Shown here piece after piece: positions 17,447 to 25,255 of a stretch of DNA of 64,000 bases (position 1 is the first letter of the stretch; the number at the start of each line of letters is the position of its first letter). Made by a program: the position numbers and the translations under genes. The DNA is taken from assembly GCA_016699735.1 (NCBI GenBank), contig CP065008.1:558001-622000 (forward strand), given 5' to 3'. The notes below the pieces were generated by a model. It saw only the letters and a program-made list of their open reading frames with translations. It was not told the DNA's origin and ran no database searches. Origin of the DNA: Alphaproteobacteria bacterium (lineage in GTDB: Bacteria; Pseudomonadota; Alphaproteobacteria; Micavibrionales; Micavibrionaceae).

Positions 17447-18091
17447 ATGAACAATTATATCGACATCTACTGCGAACGCCTCGAACCGGGCCTGTGGGCC
17501 GAGCCGGTGAACGCGGTGACCAATATCGCCTTTTTTATCGCGGCCTTTTTCTCATACAGACTGGCCAAAAGGGAACGCGCCCTGAACAGCCAGACACGGA
17601 TTCTGATTATTCTCCTGTGCGCCATCGGCCTAGGCAGCACGCTCTTTCACACCCTCGCCACGCCCACGGCGCAGCGCAGCGACGTCCTGCCCATCGTGCT
17701 GTATCAGATTTTCTTTGTCGTTTTTTATGCACTGAACGTGATGCGGCTGAACGCATTCGTAACCACGGTGCTGTTTGTTGTATTTCTAGGATCAAGCGCG
17801 GTGATGGATCAGATTCCAGCCGACATTCTCAACGGCTCCGCGGGGTATTTTCCCGCTCTTGTGTTTCTCTCCGGCTTCGCCCTCTGGCAGGCGCGGCACG
17901 GCAAAGTGGAACCCAAAACCCTGCAATATGCAGCGTTGACCTTTATCCTGTCCCTGATCTTTCGCACAATGGATAGGGAAGTCTGCGCCAGCTTCCCGCT
18001 CGGCACGCATTTCCTCTGGCATTCGCTGAACGGCGTCGTCCTCTACCTGACGACCCGTGCGTACATCCTCAACCAGCAGAAAAAGCCTTAG
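17447..18091 (+). CDS. Ceramidase-family (CREST superfamily) membrane protein
   Basis: The 214-residue protein has about seven hydrophobic segments and the conserved polar blocks of the alkaline-ceramidase/PAQR-like CREST fold: YCERLEPGLWAEPVNAVTN near the N-terminus, GLGSTLFHTLATPTAQRSD (about 63-81; Ser, His and Asp likely active-site or zinc ligands) and FPLGTHFLWHSLNGV at the C-terminus (two His). Members are intramembrane zinc hydrolases; the bacterial substrate is generally unknown but probably an amide-linked or sphingolipid-like lipid. It overlaps the minus-strand gene at 18088 by 4 bp. Confidence 0.88.
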   Translation: MNNYIDIYCERLEPGLWAEPVNAVTNIAFFIAAFFSYRLAKRERALNSQTRILIILLCAIGLGSTLFHTLATPTAQRSDVLPIVLYQIFFVVFYALNVMRLNAFVTTVLFVVFLGSSAVMDQIPADILNGSAGYFPALVFLSGFALWQARHGKVEPKTLQYAALTFILSLIFRTMDREVCASFPLGTHFLWHSLNGVVLYLTTRAYILNQQKKP

Positions 18092-18465
18092 CCGTTGAAA
18101 TTATGCGCGGTGACTTCGACATCCGATCCGTTTTGCCGGACGAAAACCGCAGGCCTAACACGGTAAGAGCCGTTGGGCATGATTTCCGGAGCATCATGGG
18201 TGGACAGGCCGCCAGTATCCAGATGGGCTTTCAGGCCCGAGGCGATGTCCGCCGCACTCTTACCCCTGAAATGAAGGGACAGAGGGAAATGTCTGAAATG
18301 GGAATTATGATCGTAAGTATCCATCCCGGTATCGTCGCTCAGAACAAATTCGATGGACGCATCATAATCGTCGATCACCGGACGGTCCCCGCGCACCATA
18401 CTGAACGCGCCATGGCTGCGCCCGAATTCGATTAACAGGTCTGCGGCTTGTTCTTCGTCAATCAT
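18088..18465 (-). CDS. Hypothetical protein, 125 aa
   Basis: A small acidic soluble protein starting MIDEEQAADLLIEFGRSHGAF, with a regular alternation of helix and strand. It is not recognised. It lies on the minus strand close to two other unknown genes (18533 and 18991). Similarity in style to the product of 15441 (Asp-rich, HxH-rich) is noted, but I cannot support homology by eye. Confidence 0.6.
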   Translation of the reverse strand: MIDEEQAADLLIEFGRSHGAFSMVRGDRPVIDDYDASIEFVLSDDTGMDTYDHNSHFRHFPLSLHFRGKSAADIASGLKAHLDTGGLSTHDAPEIMPNGSYRVRPAVFVRQNGSDVEVTAHNFNG

Positions 18466-18532
18466 TCACGTTACCCCAATTTATTAACATAATATAACAG
18501 AAAGAGGAGGCCAAAACAACAGGACGCCAAAC

Positions 18533-18994
18533 CTAGGTCGGTTGCGTGATCGGCGCGGATTCGCCCATCATCTGCCAGTTCTGCGTATAATCATAGGGCG
18601 GGGCCATTGTAACTTCGAGGCGGTAAGAGCCCTCGCTCTCCTGAAGATAAACGCCCTGCGCGAACTCCAGAACCCCGGCGCGGTCGGTCGGCAAAGGCGC
18701 GTTATGGGTTTCGTAACCCAGCCGCCCCAGCCCCTCATGGATATCGGCAAACAGCGCCTGTCGCTCCGCCTCATCGCCCTGCACCGGAAAAAGGAAACTG
18801 ACCGGATAGGAGATACCGGAGGGCACCGTTTGAAGGCCGCGCCGCCCCTGCATCTGCTTGTCGGCGCCTAGCGCCTGTGCATCCAGAACCATAAAGCCGC
18901 CCGCCTGGATGCTGGTGGGCGCGTGCTGTGACATTTGCAGAAATACGCTGCACAGCCCCTTGATTTGCGTTTCATAGGAGGAGTTCATGGTCAC
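18533..18994 (-). CDS. Hypothetical protein, 153 aa
   Basis: Soluble protein, MTMNSSYETQIKGLCSVFLQ at the N-terminus, probably alpha/beta; no family recognised. Its start overlaps the stop of the upstream gene at 18991 by 4 bp, so the pair is translationally coupled. Confidence 0.65.
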   Translation of the reverse strand: MTMNSSYETQIKGLCSVFLQMSQHAPTSIQAGGFMVLDAQALGADKQMQGRRGLQTVPSGISYPVSFLFPVQGDEAERQALFADIHEGLGRLGYETHNAPLPTDRAGVLEFAQGVYLQESEGSYRLEVTMAPPYDYTQNWQMMGESAPITQPT

Positions 18995-19416
18995 GCCAAG
19001 TCAATCGCTTGAATTTCTATAATAACATGATCGGGGTTCTGCCCCGACCGCATCGAGGCGTTGTTCGCCAGCCCCGTTGGATGTTCCGGTGAGAGCTGCT
19101 CGAAACAGTCGAAGGAAAGGCAGGGGGGATGTTCACCTTTAAAAAGCCCGAGGCCAAATATTTCGGAAATAAAAAGTTTGAGGTTGGCATCGCCCGTGAT
19201 CTCGCGGGAAAAAGTCATGGTCAGCTTGCCTTGTTCCCAGTCCACGTCGCCGTAATGGTCTTCGGCCATTCTCCGGGCCTGCTCCAGAGGATAATGGTCC
19301 CTCGCCCGGGGAACAGGCGCAACGCCTTCACCCTCAGAAGCCGCGGCGGCTTTCCTGTATTGGTCAATCGGGATAACTTTATCGGCCACCAGACCCTCCC
19401 TGTATTTATTTTTCAA
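18991..19416 (-). CDS. Hypothetical protein, 141 aa
   Basis: Unrecognised soluble protein, with IPIDQYRKAAAASEG near the N-terminus and DHYGDVDWEQGKLTMTFSRE in the middle. The short cysteine pattern SFDCFEQLSPEHPTG near the end carries one Cys. It starts a two-gene unit with 18533 and is divergent from the acyl-CoA dehydrogenase. Confidence 0.6.
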   Translation of the reverse strand: MKNKYREGLVADKVIPIDQYRKAAAASEGEGVAPVPRARDHYPLEQARRMAEDHYGDVDWEQGKLTMTFSREITGDANLKLFISEIFGLGLFKGEHPPCLSFDCFEQLSPEHPTGLANNASMRSGQNPDHVIIEIQAIDLA

Positions 19417-19531
19417 AAATTATACGTCAAACGCAAAAAAATGACAAAAACTTCCTGAAAAAGGGTTTTCAGGCAGCGCCAGCGGACTTTTTGGATATAA
19501 TGGTAAAAAACGATAGACAGGTCTCAAGCCC

Positions 19532-21322
19532 ATGCCCTCATACCGCCCCCCGATAGATGATATCCGCTTTATCCTTCACGATGTCCTTAAGGCCGAGAGT
19601 CTTTCCAGCCTGCAGGGATATCAGGATTTTTCGCAGGATTTGATGAACCAGATCATCGGAGAGGGCGCCAAAATCTGCGAGGAGGTTCTCTTCCCGTTAA
19701 ATCAGAGCGGCGATGCCGAGGGCTGCATCCTTGAAAATGGTGTGGTCCGCACCCCCAAGGGCTTCAAGGATGCCTATGAGACGTTTACCCAAGGTGGCTG
19801 GTGCGGCCTCAGCGCCGATCCCGAATATGGCGGCATGGGGATGCCGATGCTGCTCAACACCGTCATGCAGGAAATGATCTGCGCCGCGAATATGTCCTTC
19901 GGGATGTATCCCGGCCTCTCGCAGGGGGCTTACGAGGCGTTGCATCATTTCGGCACGGACGAGCAGAAGGCGCTCTACCTGCCTAAACTCATATCCGGCG
20001 AATGGTCCGGCACCATGTGCCTGACCGAGCCGCATTGCGGCACCGACCTCGGCCTGATCAAAACGAAGGCGCAACCGCAAGCCGACGGCTCCTGCACAAT
20101 CGACGGCACCAAAATATTTATATCGGCGGGCGAGCACGACCTCGCGGAAAATATCGTCCATCTGGTGCTGGCCAAGCTTCCCGATGCCCCCGAAGGCGTG
20201 AAGGGAATCTCCCTGTTCGTCGTCCCCAAATTCCTGCCCAAGGATGACGGCAGCGTCGGCCCGCGCAACGGCGTCTCCTGCGGCTCCATTGAGCATAAGA
20301 TGGGCATCAAGGCTTCCAGCACCTGCGTTATGAATTTCGACGGCGCAATCGGCTGGCTGGTCGGCGAACCCCATAAAGGCCTCAAGGCCATGTTCACCAT
20401 GATGAACGCGGCACGCCTCGGCGTGGCCATGCAGGGGCTGGGCATCGCGGAGGTGGCCTATCAGAACGCGGTGATCTACGCAAAAGATCGCCTGCAAATG
20501 CGAAGTCTCAAGGGTGCGAAGAATCCTGAAAAGCCCGCCGATCCCATCATCGTCCACCCCGATGTGCGCCGGATGCTGCTGACCGGAAAAGCCTTCGTCG
20601 AAGGCTCCCGTGCGCTCTCCTATTGGGTCGGGATGAATCTCGATATCTCGCACCGCCACCCAGACGCGCAGGAAAAACAGAGGGCGGACGATCTCGTCGC
20701 GCTATTGACGCCCATCGTGAAAGCCTATCAGACCGACATGGGCACCGAAGTGGCGATCCTCGCGCAGCAGGTCTATGGTGGCCATGGCTATATCTGGGAA
20801 TGGGGCATGGAACAGTATGTCCGCGATGCCCGCATCGCGCAAATCTATGAGGGCACCAACGGCATTCAGGCTCTCGATCTCGTCGGCAGGAAAATGCCGC
20901 TGGGCTACGGCCGCCTCTTGCGCCGATTCTTCCACCCCGTGCAGGAGTTCATCAACGCCGAACAGACAAATCCAAAGCTTCAGGAATTCGTCTTCGCACT
21001 GGCCAAGGCTTTCGCCAAGTTGCAGCAAAGCACGGCCACTATCGCGCAGAAGGGGCTGAAGAACCCGGAAGAGGCCGGAGCGGCGTCAACGGATTACTTG
21101 CGCCAGTTCGCGCTGGTGGCGCTGGCCTATATGTGGTGCCTGATTGTGAAAACGGCTCAGGAAAAGCTGGAGCAGGGCAGCGCGGATAAAGCGTTTCTGG
21201 AGGCCAAACTCAAAACCGCCCGCTTCTTCATGGAACGGATGCTCCCCGAATCCGAGGCGCGGTTCCGCATGGTCATGGCCGGGGCGGCAACGCTGATGGA
21301 TATGAAAGAAAGCGAATTTTAG
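19532..21322 (+). CDS. Long acyl-CoA dehydrogenase (DmdC/FadE-like)
   Basis: A 596-residue FAD enzyme that introduces the first double bond in an acyl-CoA. The N-terminal helical domain, the FAD-binding LTEPHCGTDLGLIKT (about 167-181) and GIKASSTCVMNFD (about 265), and the C-terminal YGGHGYIWEWGMEQYVRDAR and IYEGTNGIQALDLVGRK blocks are all present. The Glu of YEGTNG is the usual catalytic base position. The length, with a C-terminal extra domain, matches the family that includes 3-methylmercaptopropionyl-CoA dehydrogenase (DmdC); chain-length specificity cannot be read from sequence. It is the third beta-oxidation gene in the window and is monocistronic by spacing. Confidence 0.93.
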   Translation: MPSYRPPIDDIRFILHDVLKAESLSSLQGYQDFSQDLMNQIIGEGAKICEEVLFPLNQSGDAEGCILENGVVRTPKGFKDAYETFTQGGWCGLSADPEYGGMGMPMLLNTVMQEMICAANMSFGMYPGLSQGAYEALHHFGTDEQKALYLPKLISGEWSGTMCLTEPHCGTDLGLIKTKAQPQADGSCTIDGTKIFISAGEHDLAENIVHLVLAKLPDAPEGVKGISLFVVPKFLPKDDGSVGPRNGVSCGSIEHKMGIKASSTCVMNFDGAIGWLVGEPHKGLKAMFTMMNAARLGVAMQGLGIAEVAYQNAVIYAKDRLQMRSLKGAKNPEKPADPIIVHPDVRRMLLTGKAFVEGSRALSYWVGMNLDISHRHPDAQEKQRADDLVALLTPIVKAYQTDMGTEVAILAQQVYGGHGYIWEWGMEQYVRDARIAQIYEGTNGIQALDLVGRKMPLGYGRLLRRFFHPVQEFINAEQTNPKLQEFVFALAKAFAKLQQSTATIAQKGLKNPEEAGAASTDYLRQFALVALAYMWCLIVKTAQEKLEQGSADKAFLEAKLKTARFFMERMLPESEARFRMVMAGAATLMDMKESEF

Positions 21323-21403
21323 TATATAAAATGATATAAATTTGACTCTCCAATAAGAATTAAAGTATAGTAATGCATAAGCGTATATAACAAAGAGGCG
21401 CTT

Positions 21404-23068
21404 ATGACCGCAACGAATGAAGAGTTCATCCGGCTTCGTAAGGACTTTCAGGACTTCAAAAAATATAAAAGACTTCGCAATCACTCAACCTATTCCGATT
21501 TGTTAAAGAAAATGACGTCCTGCGCTATCGCGCTGGCGGAGGATCACGGCGATTTAAAACCAATATTCTGGCTATCGGAGGAAAGCATTTTCGGATCGGC
21601 CTATACACTTCTGGAACCACCCCTGATAGAGACCTATCTGAAAAAGGGCGTGGAGCAGGGCGACAGCGAGGCGACAAGAGTTTATGCCGAATATTTGTGG
21701 AAAGGCGGGAACGGGCGCTACCTCTCCCTGCGCCGTAAGAACCGCCCGAAAGCAATAGAGCTGATCGAAAAACACGTAAACTCCGATGAAGGGAATAACA
21801 GTTCACGCCTGTTTTTAGCGGAAGCGCTTGTTTTTTATGATCCCACGCCTGAAAACATTTCCCGCTCCCGGGAGATGTTTCTCGACCTGATAGGAAAGGA
21901 ATACACCCCGGCCTACGACAGGTATTACAGGTATTTTCTCTTTGAGGCCGGGGCGGTCAGGGATCGTCCAGACGAAGCGTTCATCTTGCTCTCTAAGGCT
22001 TACGAGCGGATTGCAAAACAAACCGGAGAAAACTGGAAGCCTGTCATGGGCAAAATCAGCTTTCATCTCGGCCTCTGCTATGCGGAGGGGATCGGCTGTT
22101 CAAAGAATATGGAGAAGGCTAAGAACCTGATCCGCATCAGCTTGTCGAAGGAAAACCGCGATGCTTATTATTGGCTCAAAAACAGAAAGCTTTATCCGCG
22201 GCTTGGAGCCTCTGAAAGCACCGACGATCATTATGACGTCAAAAGTTTCACCCCAGAAAGGTTCAAGCAACTCAAGAATAAAATCAGAGAATGGTCGGCG
22301 TCAAAGCAGGCGAAAAGCCTCAGTACGCTCATGCCACTGGAATCCGAAGCCGTGGCTTGTGCCAAATACCTTGCCGAAAGGAAATCCAACATCGACGCGC
22401 TTTTCTGGCTATCCGATAATTATTTCGGCCCGGGCGTGAAAATGAGAACGCAACTCGACGAAGGGCAGTATGAATCTTATCTCTGCCGAGCCGCCGAAAA
22501 AGGGCATCAGGGAGCACAGCAGGTGCTGGCGAGATATTATGCAGGCCTCTCGCCTGTAATCTCCCCGCTGCAGGTGGACCTCATCCGCGCCGCCGAATGG
22601 ATGGAAAAAGCGGCCGCAACGGGGGGAGCGTGGGCAAGGAGCGATCTGGTTTTTCTGCTTCTTGATTACAGGGCCGCACACACACAGGATTCCTTGAAGC
22701 GCGCCGAACGTCTGTTAAAAGGGCTGATCGCCGAAGGCGATTTATGGGCGTTGTTCGTGTATTACGACAAATATTATTTTCAAAACGAAAAGATCAGGTC
22801 GCAGCCTGAAGAAGCCTTCGCACTGCTGCAAAAGGGGAAGGACAGGATTGAAAAGGAAAACCGCATGGACAAATGGAGCCAGAGAATATTCCTGCTTCTG
22901 GGGCTTTCATATGCCGAAGGTGTCGGCTGCAAAAAAGATATCGGCAAGGCGGCTGAATATATGCGTAAAAGTGTAGCCGCGTGGCACGAAAAGGGCGAGG
23001 CATACTGGTGGCTGCAAGCAAGGAATCTTCTGGAAGATGTTAATACTGAAAAAGCCCGTAAAGCCTAG
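21404..23068 (+). CDS. Tandem Sel1-like repeat protein (two-module)
   Basis: The 554-residue protein has no signal peptide and consists of two copies of a module of about 270 residues. Each module has a cytosolic helical head, a CA-x-A-LAE-type helix, an ALFWLS or PIFWLSEES segment, Sel1-like helix pairs (AEYLWKGG, ARYYAG) and a terminal GLCYAEGIGCSKNMEKA or GLSYAEGVGCKKDIGKA Sel1 motif followed by AYYWL / AYWWL. Sel1 repeats are protein-interaction scaffolds. The same module forms the N-terminus of the AAA+ protein encoded 112 bp downstream, so the two products are paralogous and may assemble together. RBS aaagagg precedes the ATG. Confidence 0.82.
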   Translation: MTATNEEFIRLRKDFQDFKKYKRLRNHSTYSDLLKKMTSCAIALAEDHGDLKPIFWLSEESIFGSAYTLLEPPLIETYLKKGVEQGDSEATRVYAEYLWKGGNGRYLSLRRKNRPKAIELIEKHVNSDEGNNSSRLFLAEALVFYDPTPENISRSREMFLDLIGKEYTPAYDRYYRYFLFEAGAVRDRPDEAFILLSKAYERIAKQTGENWKPVMGKISFHLGLCYAEGIGCSKNMEKAKNLIRISLSKENRDAYYWLKNRKLYPRLGASESTDDHYDVKSFTPERFKQLKNKIREWSASKQAKSLSTLMPLESEAVACAKYLAERKSNIDALFWLSDNYFGPGVKMRTQLDEGQYESYLCRAAEKGHQGAQQVLARYYAGLSPVISPLQVDLIRAAEWMEKAAATGGAWARSDLVFLLLDYRAAHTQDSLKRAERLLKGLIAEGDLWALFVYYDKYYFQNEKIRSQPEEAFALLQKGKDRIEKENRMDKWSQRIFLLLGLSYAEGVGCKKDIGKAAEYMRKSVAAWHEKGEAYWWLQARNLLEDVNTEKARKA

Positions 23069-23179
23069 GAGAAAAAAGGAAAAATGAAAAGCCGAAAAAA
23101 CCGAAAGATCACGTATCGGATAAGTTTGTATTTTTTTTCAAATAAGAGCAGAATGGCAAAAAAACAACGAGGTTGATCC

Positions 23180-25093
23180 ATGGCCGCTGAGTTTACGGTT
23201 GAGCGCTTTTTCTCACTCCGCGACGAATATGAAAGACTATGCAAGGCCCACGACAAGGGGCCGGACGGTTTCACGCGCCTGGAGTCCATTGAGGACCAGG
23301 TGCTCTCCTGCGCCAAATATCTGGCCGAGCATGAGGAAAATGTCGATGCCAGGGTCTGGCTCTGCGACCAGCGCCTCTACGGCACCTGCCGCACGGAGTT
23401 GAACCCCGACCAGTTTGAAAAATATCTGGTCTTCGCGGCGGGAAAGGACCATCTGCAGGGCACCCGCCTGCTGGCCAAACATTATTACGGCTGGGATAAA
23501 ATCATCTCCCCCGCGCAGATTGATCGCACAAAAGCGATGGAACTCTTCGAAAAGGCCGCCGCAACCGGCGACCTCGAAAGCCGCTATGACCTTGCGCTCG
23601 TCCTTCTGGAGGCAGAGGAGGGCAAAACCGATACTGCGCGCGCCCGACGGATACTTCAGGATTTGATGGACGAATCCTACCCTCCCGCCTTTTTCTCCTA
23701 TTTCGCAAAATTTTTCCTGATGTCCGGTTCGATCAAGGAAATCCCGAAGGAGGGTTATGCTCACCTGAACAACGGAATTCAGGCTCTGAAGGACGGCAAG
23801 CACGAATGCGCGGACTGGTTCCGCGAACGCCTCACCTATTACACCGCCCTTTGCAATGCTGAAGGCTATGGCTGCGAAAAGGATGTAGAGAAGGCCATCC
23901 ACCTCATGAAACAGAGCGCCGAGATCACCCCTTACGGCGATGCCTATTTCTGGCTCAAGAACAAGGGTCTGGAGCGTCTGGTCGAATTGCCCCCCGTCCC
24001 GGGGCAGGATCACGCGGAAACCCCGCCGGACACAAAACCCACCATATTCTCGCCCGGCTCCTTCGGCGGCGACGGCGTGGCGAAATCTTCGACCGAGGGC
24101 GACTCGCCCGAATTTTACGAAACGCGGATCGACCTCGAAAAGCCGCTGACCTTTATTAATTTCGGCGACGCCAAGGGCCGCGAGGCCGGAAAACGGGCGC
24201 TGGATATCCGCCCCGACCTGACCAAGGACGACCTCGATAAAATCCTTCTGCCCTTCGAGAAGATGGTGGGGCTGGAGAACGTCAAGGAGCAGGTCCGCGC
24301 CCTGTTCTACATGGTGTTGGCCGACAGCCGCCGCCGTTCACAAGGCATCGTCAGCGGCTACCGCCCCTCCCTGCATATGGTCTTTTCGGGCAACCCCGGC
24401 ACGGGCAAAACCACCGTCGCCCGCCTCGTAGGCGAAATCCTCAAGAAACTCGGCTATCTCAAGCGCGGCCATGTGGTGGAAGTGGACCGCTCCAAGCTCG
24501 TCGGCGAATATATCGGCCAGAGCGAGCATATCACCGCCGAAATCCTCAAACGCGCCCGCGACGGCGTTTTGTTCGTCGATGAGGCCTACGATCTGGAGGT
24601 GCCGGATTCCTACCGCGATTACGGCCACCACATCATCGCGATGATCATGAAGGCGATGGAGGACCAGCGCAACAACATGGTCGTCATCTTCGCGGGCTTT
24701 AAGGACGAAATGAAATGGTTCATCGAATCCAACGCCGGTCTGCGCTCCCGCATCAGCGCCTTCGTCGATTTCCCCGATTACGCGGATGACGAACTGCTGG
24801 ACATCTTCAAAATCTACTGCAAAAACCTGTCCTACACCCTCGCGGACGAGGCTGCGGACAAGATCAAAGGTGTCCTCAAGGCCATGGAACCGGGCCGCAA
24901 GGACAAGTTCGGCAATGCCCGCGGCATGCGGAACCTCTTCGACGAAACCGTCATCAAACAGGCCCGCCGCGTGGTCGAGCAGGACGTGACCGACAAGGAC
25001 GCACTCGTCCTCATCCTCCCCGAAGACGTCCCCGGCACCTACACCCCCGGCAGCACCGACGGCAAGATCGCGTATCTGGCGTCGCGCCGATAG
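23180..25093 (+). CDS. Sel1-like module fused to a CbxX/CfqX-type AAA+ ATPase
   Basis: Residues 1-275 form a Sel1-like module matching those of the preceding gene (GYGCEKDVEKAIHLMKQSAE is the final Sel1 motif). After a Pro-rich linker, residues about 345-635 form one AAA+ domain of the CbxX/CfqX type (relatives include the rubisco activase CbbX and type VII secretion EccA). It shows GNPGTGKTT (Walker A, G404-T411), VLFVDEAYDL (Walker B, D467/E468), VVIFAGFKDEM (sensor 1 region) and GLRSRI (arginine finger). In EccA-type proteins TPR-like repeats precede the ATPase in the same way. No rubisco or ESX genes are in the window, so the client is unknown. A clear terminator follows. Confidence 0.88.
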   Translation: MAAEFTVERFFSLRDEYERLCKAHDKGPDGFTRLESIEDQVLSCAKYLAEHEENVDARVWLCDQRLYGTCRTELNPDQFEKYLVFAAGKDHLQGTRLLAKHYYGWDKIISPAQIDRTKAMELFEKAAATGDLESRYDLALVLLEAEEGKTDTARARRILQDLMDESYPPAFFSYFAKFFLMSGSIKEIPKEGYAHLNNGIQALKDGKHECADWFRERLTYYTALCNAEGYGCEKDVEKAIHLMKQSAEITPYGDAYFWLKNKGLERLVELPPVPGQDHAETPPDTKPTIFSPGSFGGDGVAKSSTEGDSPEFYETRIDLEKPLTFINFGDAKGREAGKRALDIRPDLTKDDLDKILLPFEKMVGLENVKEQVRALFYMVLADSRRRSQGIVSGYRPSLHMVFSGNPGTGKTTVARLVGEILKKLGYLKRGHVVEVDRSKLVGEYIGQSEHITAEILKRARDGVLFVDEAYDLEVPDSYRDYGHHIIAMIMKAMEDQRNNMVVIFAGFKDEMKWFIESNAGLRSRISAFVDFPDYADDELLDIFKIYCKNLSYTLADEAADKIKGVLKAMEPGRKDKFGNARGMRNLFDETVIKQARRVVEQDVTDKDALVLILPEDVPGTYTPGSTDGKIAYLASRR

Positions 25094-25108
25094 AAGCGCG
25101 TACAAAAA

Positions 25109-25143
25109 AGAAAAAAGCCGATCTATCACAATCGGCTTTTTTC
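25109..25143 (+). terminator. Rho-independent terminator after the Sel1-AAA+ gene
   Basis: AAAAAAGCCGAT / ATCGGCTTTTTT arms around a short loop (CTATCACA), 15 bp after the stop codon, ending in a T run on the + strand. Confidence 0.9.
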
Positions 25144-25144
25144 G

Positions 25145-25252
25145 TTACGCAGCTTTATAACTCAGGTAGTAAACGCAGGAGCTGTTTTACGCAGAAACTA
25201 AACGCAGCAATCAAACGCAGTGAACGCAGGGTACGCAGTAAAAGACGCAGTA
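25145..25252. repeat. Degenerate ACGCAG repeat array
   Basis: Eight ACGCAG hexamers occur in about 105 bp between the terminator and the stop codon of the minus-strand gene, separated by 3-22 bp of AT-rich spacer. The unit cagggtacgcagt is shared with a smaller array at 51071-51147, also placed between a terminator and a minus-strand gene end. Confidence 0.7.
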
Positions 25253-25255
25253 TTC

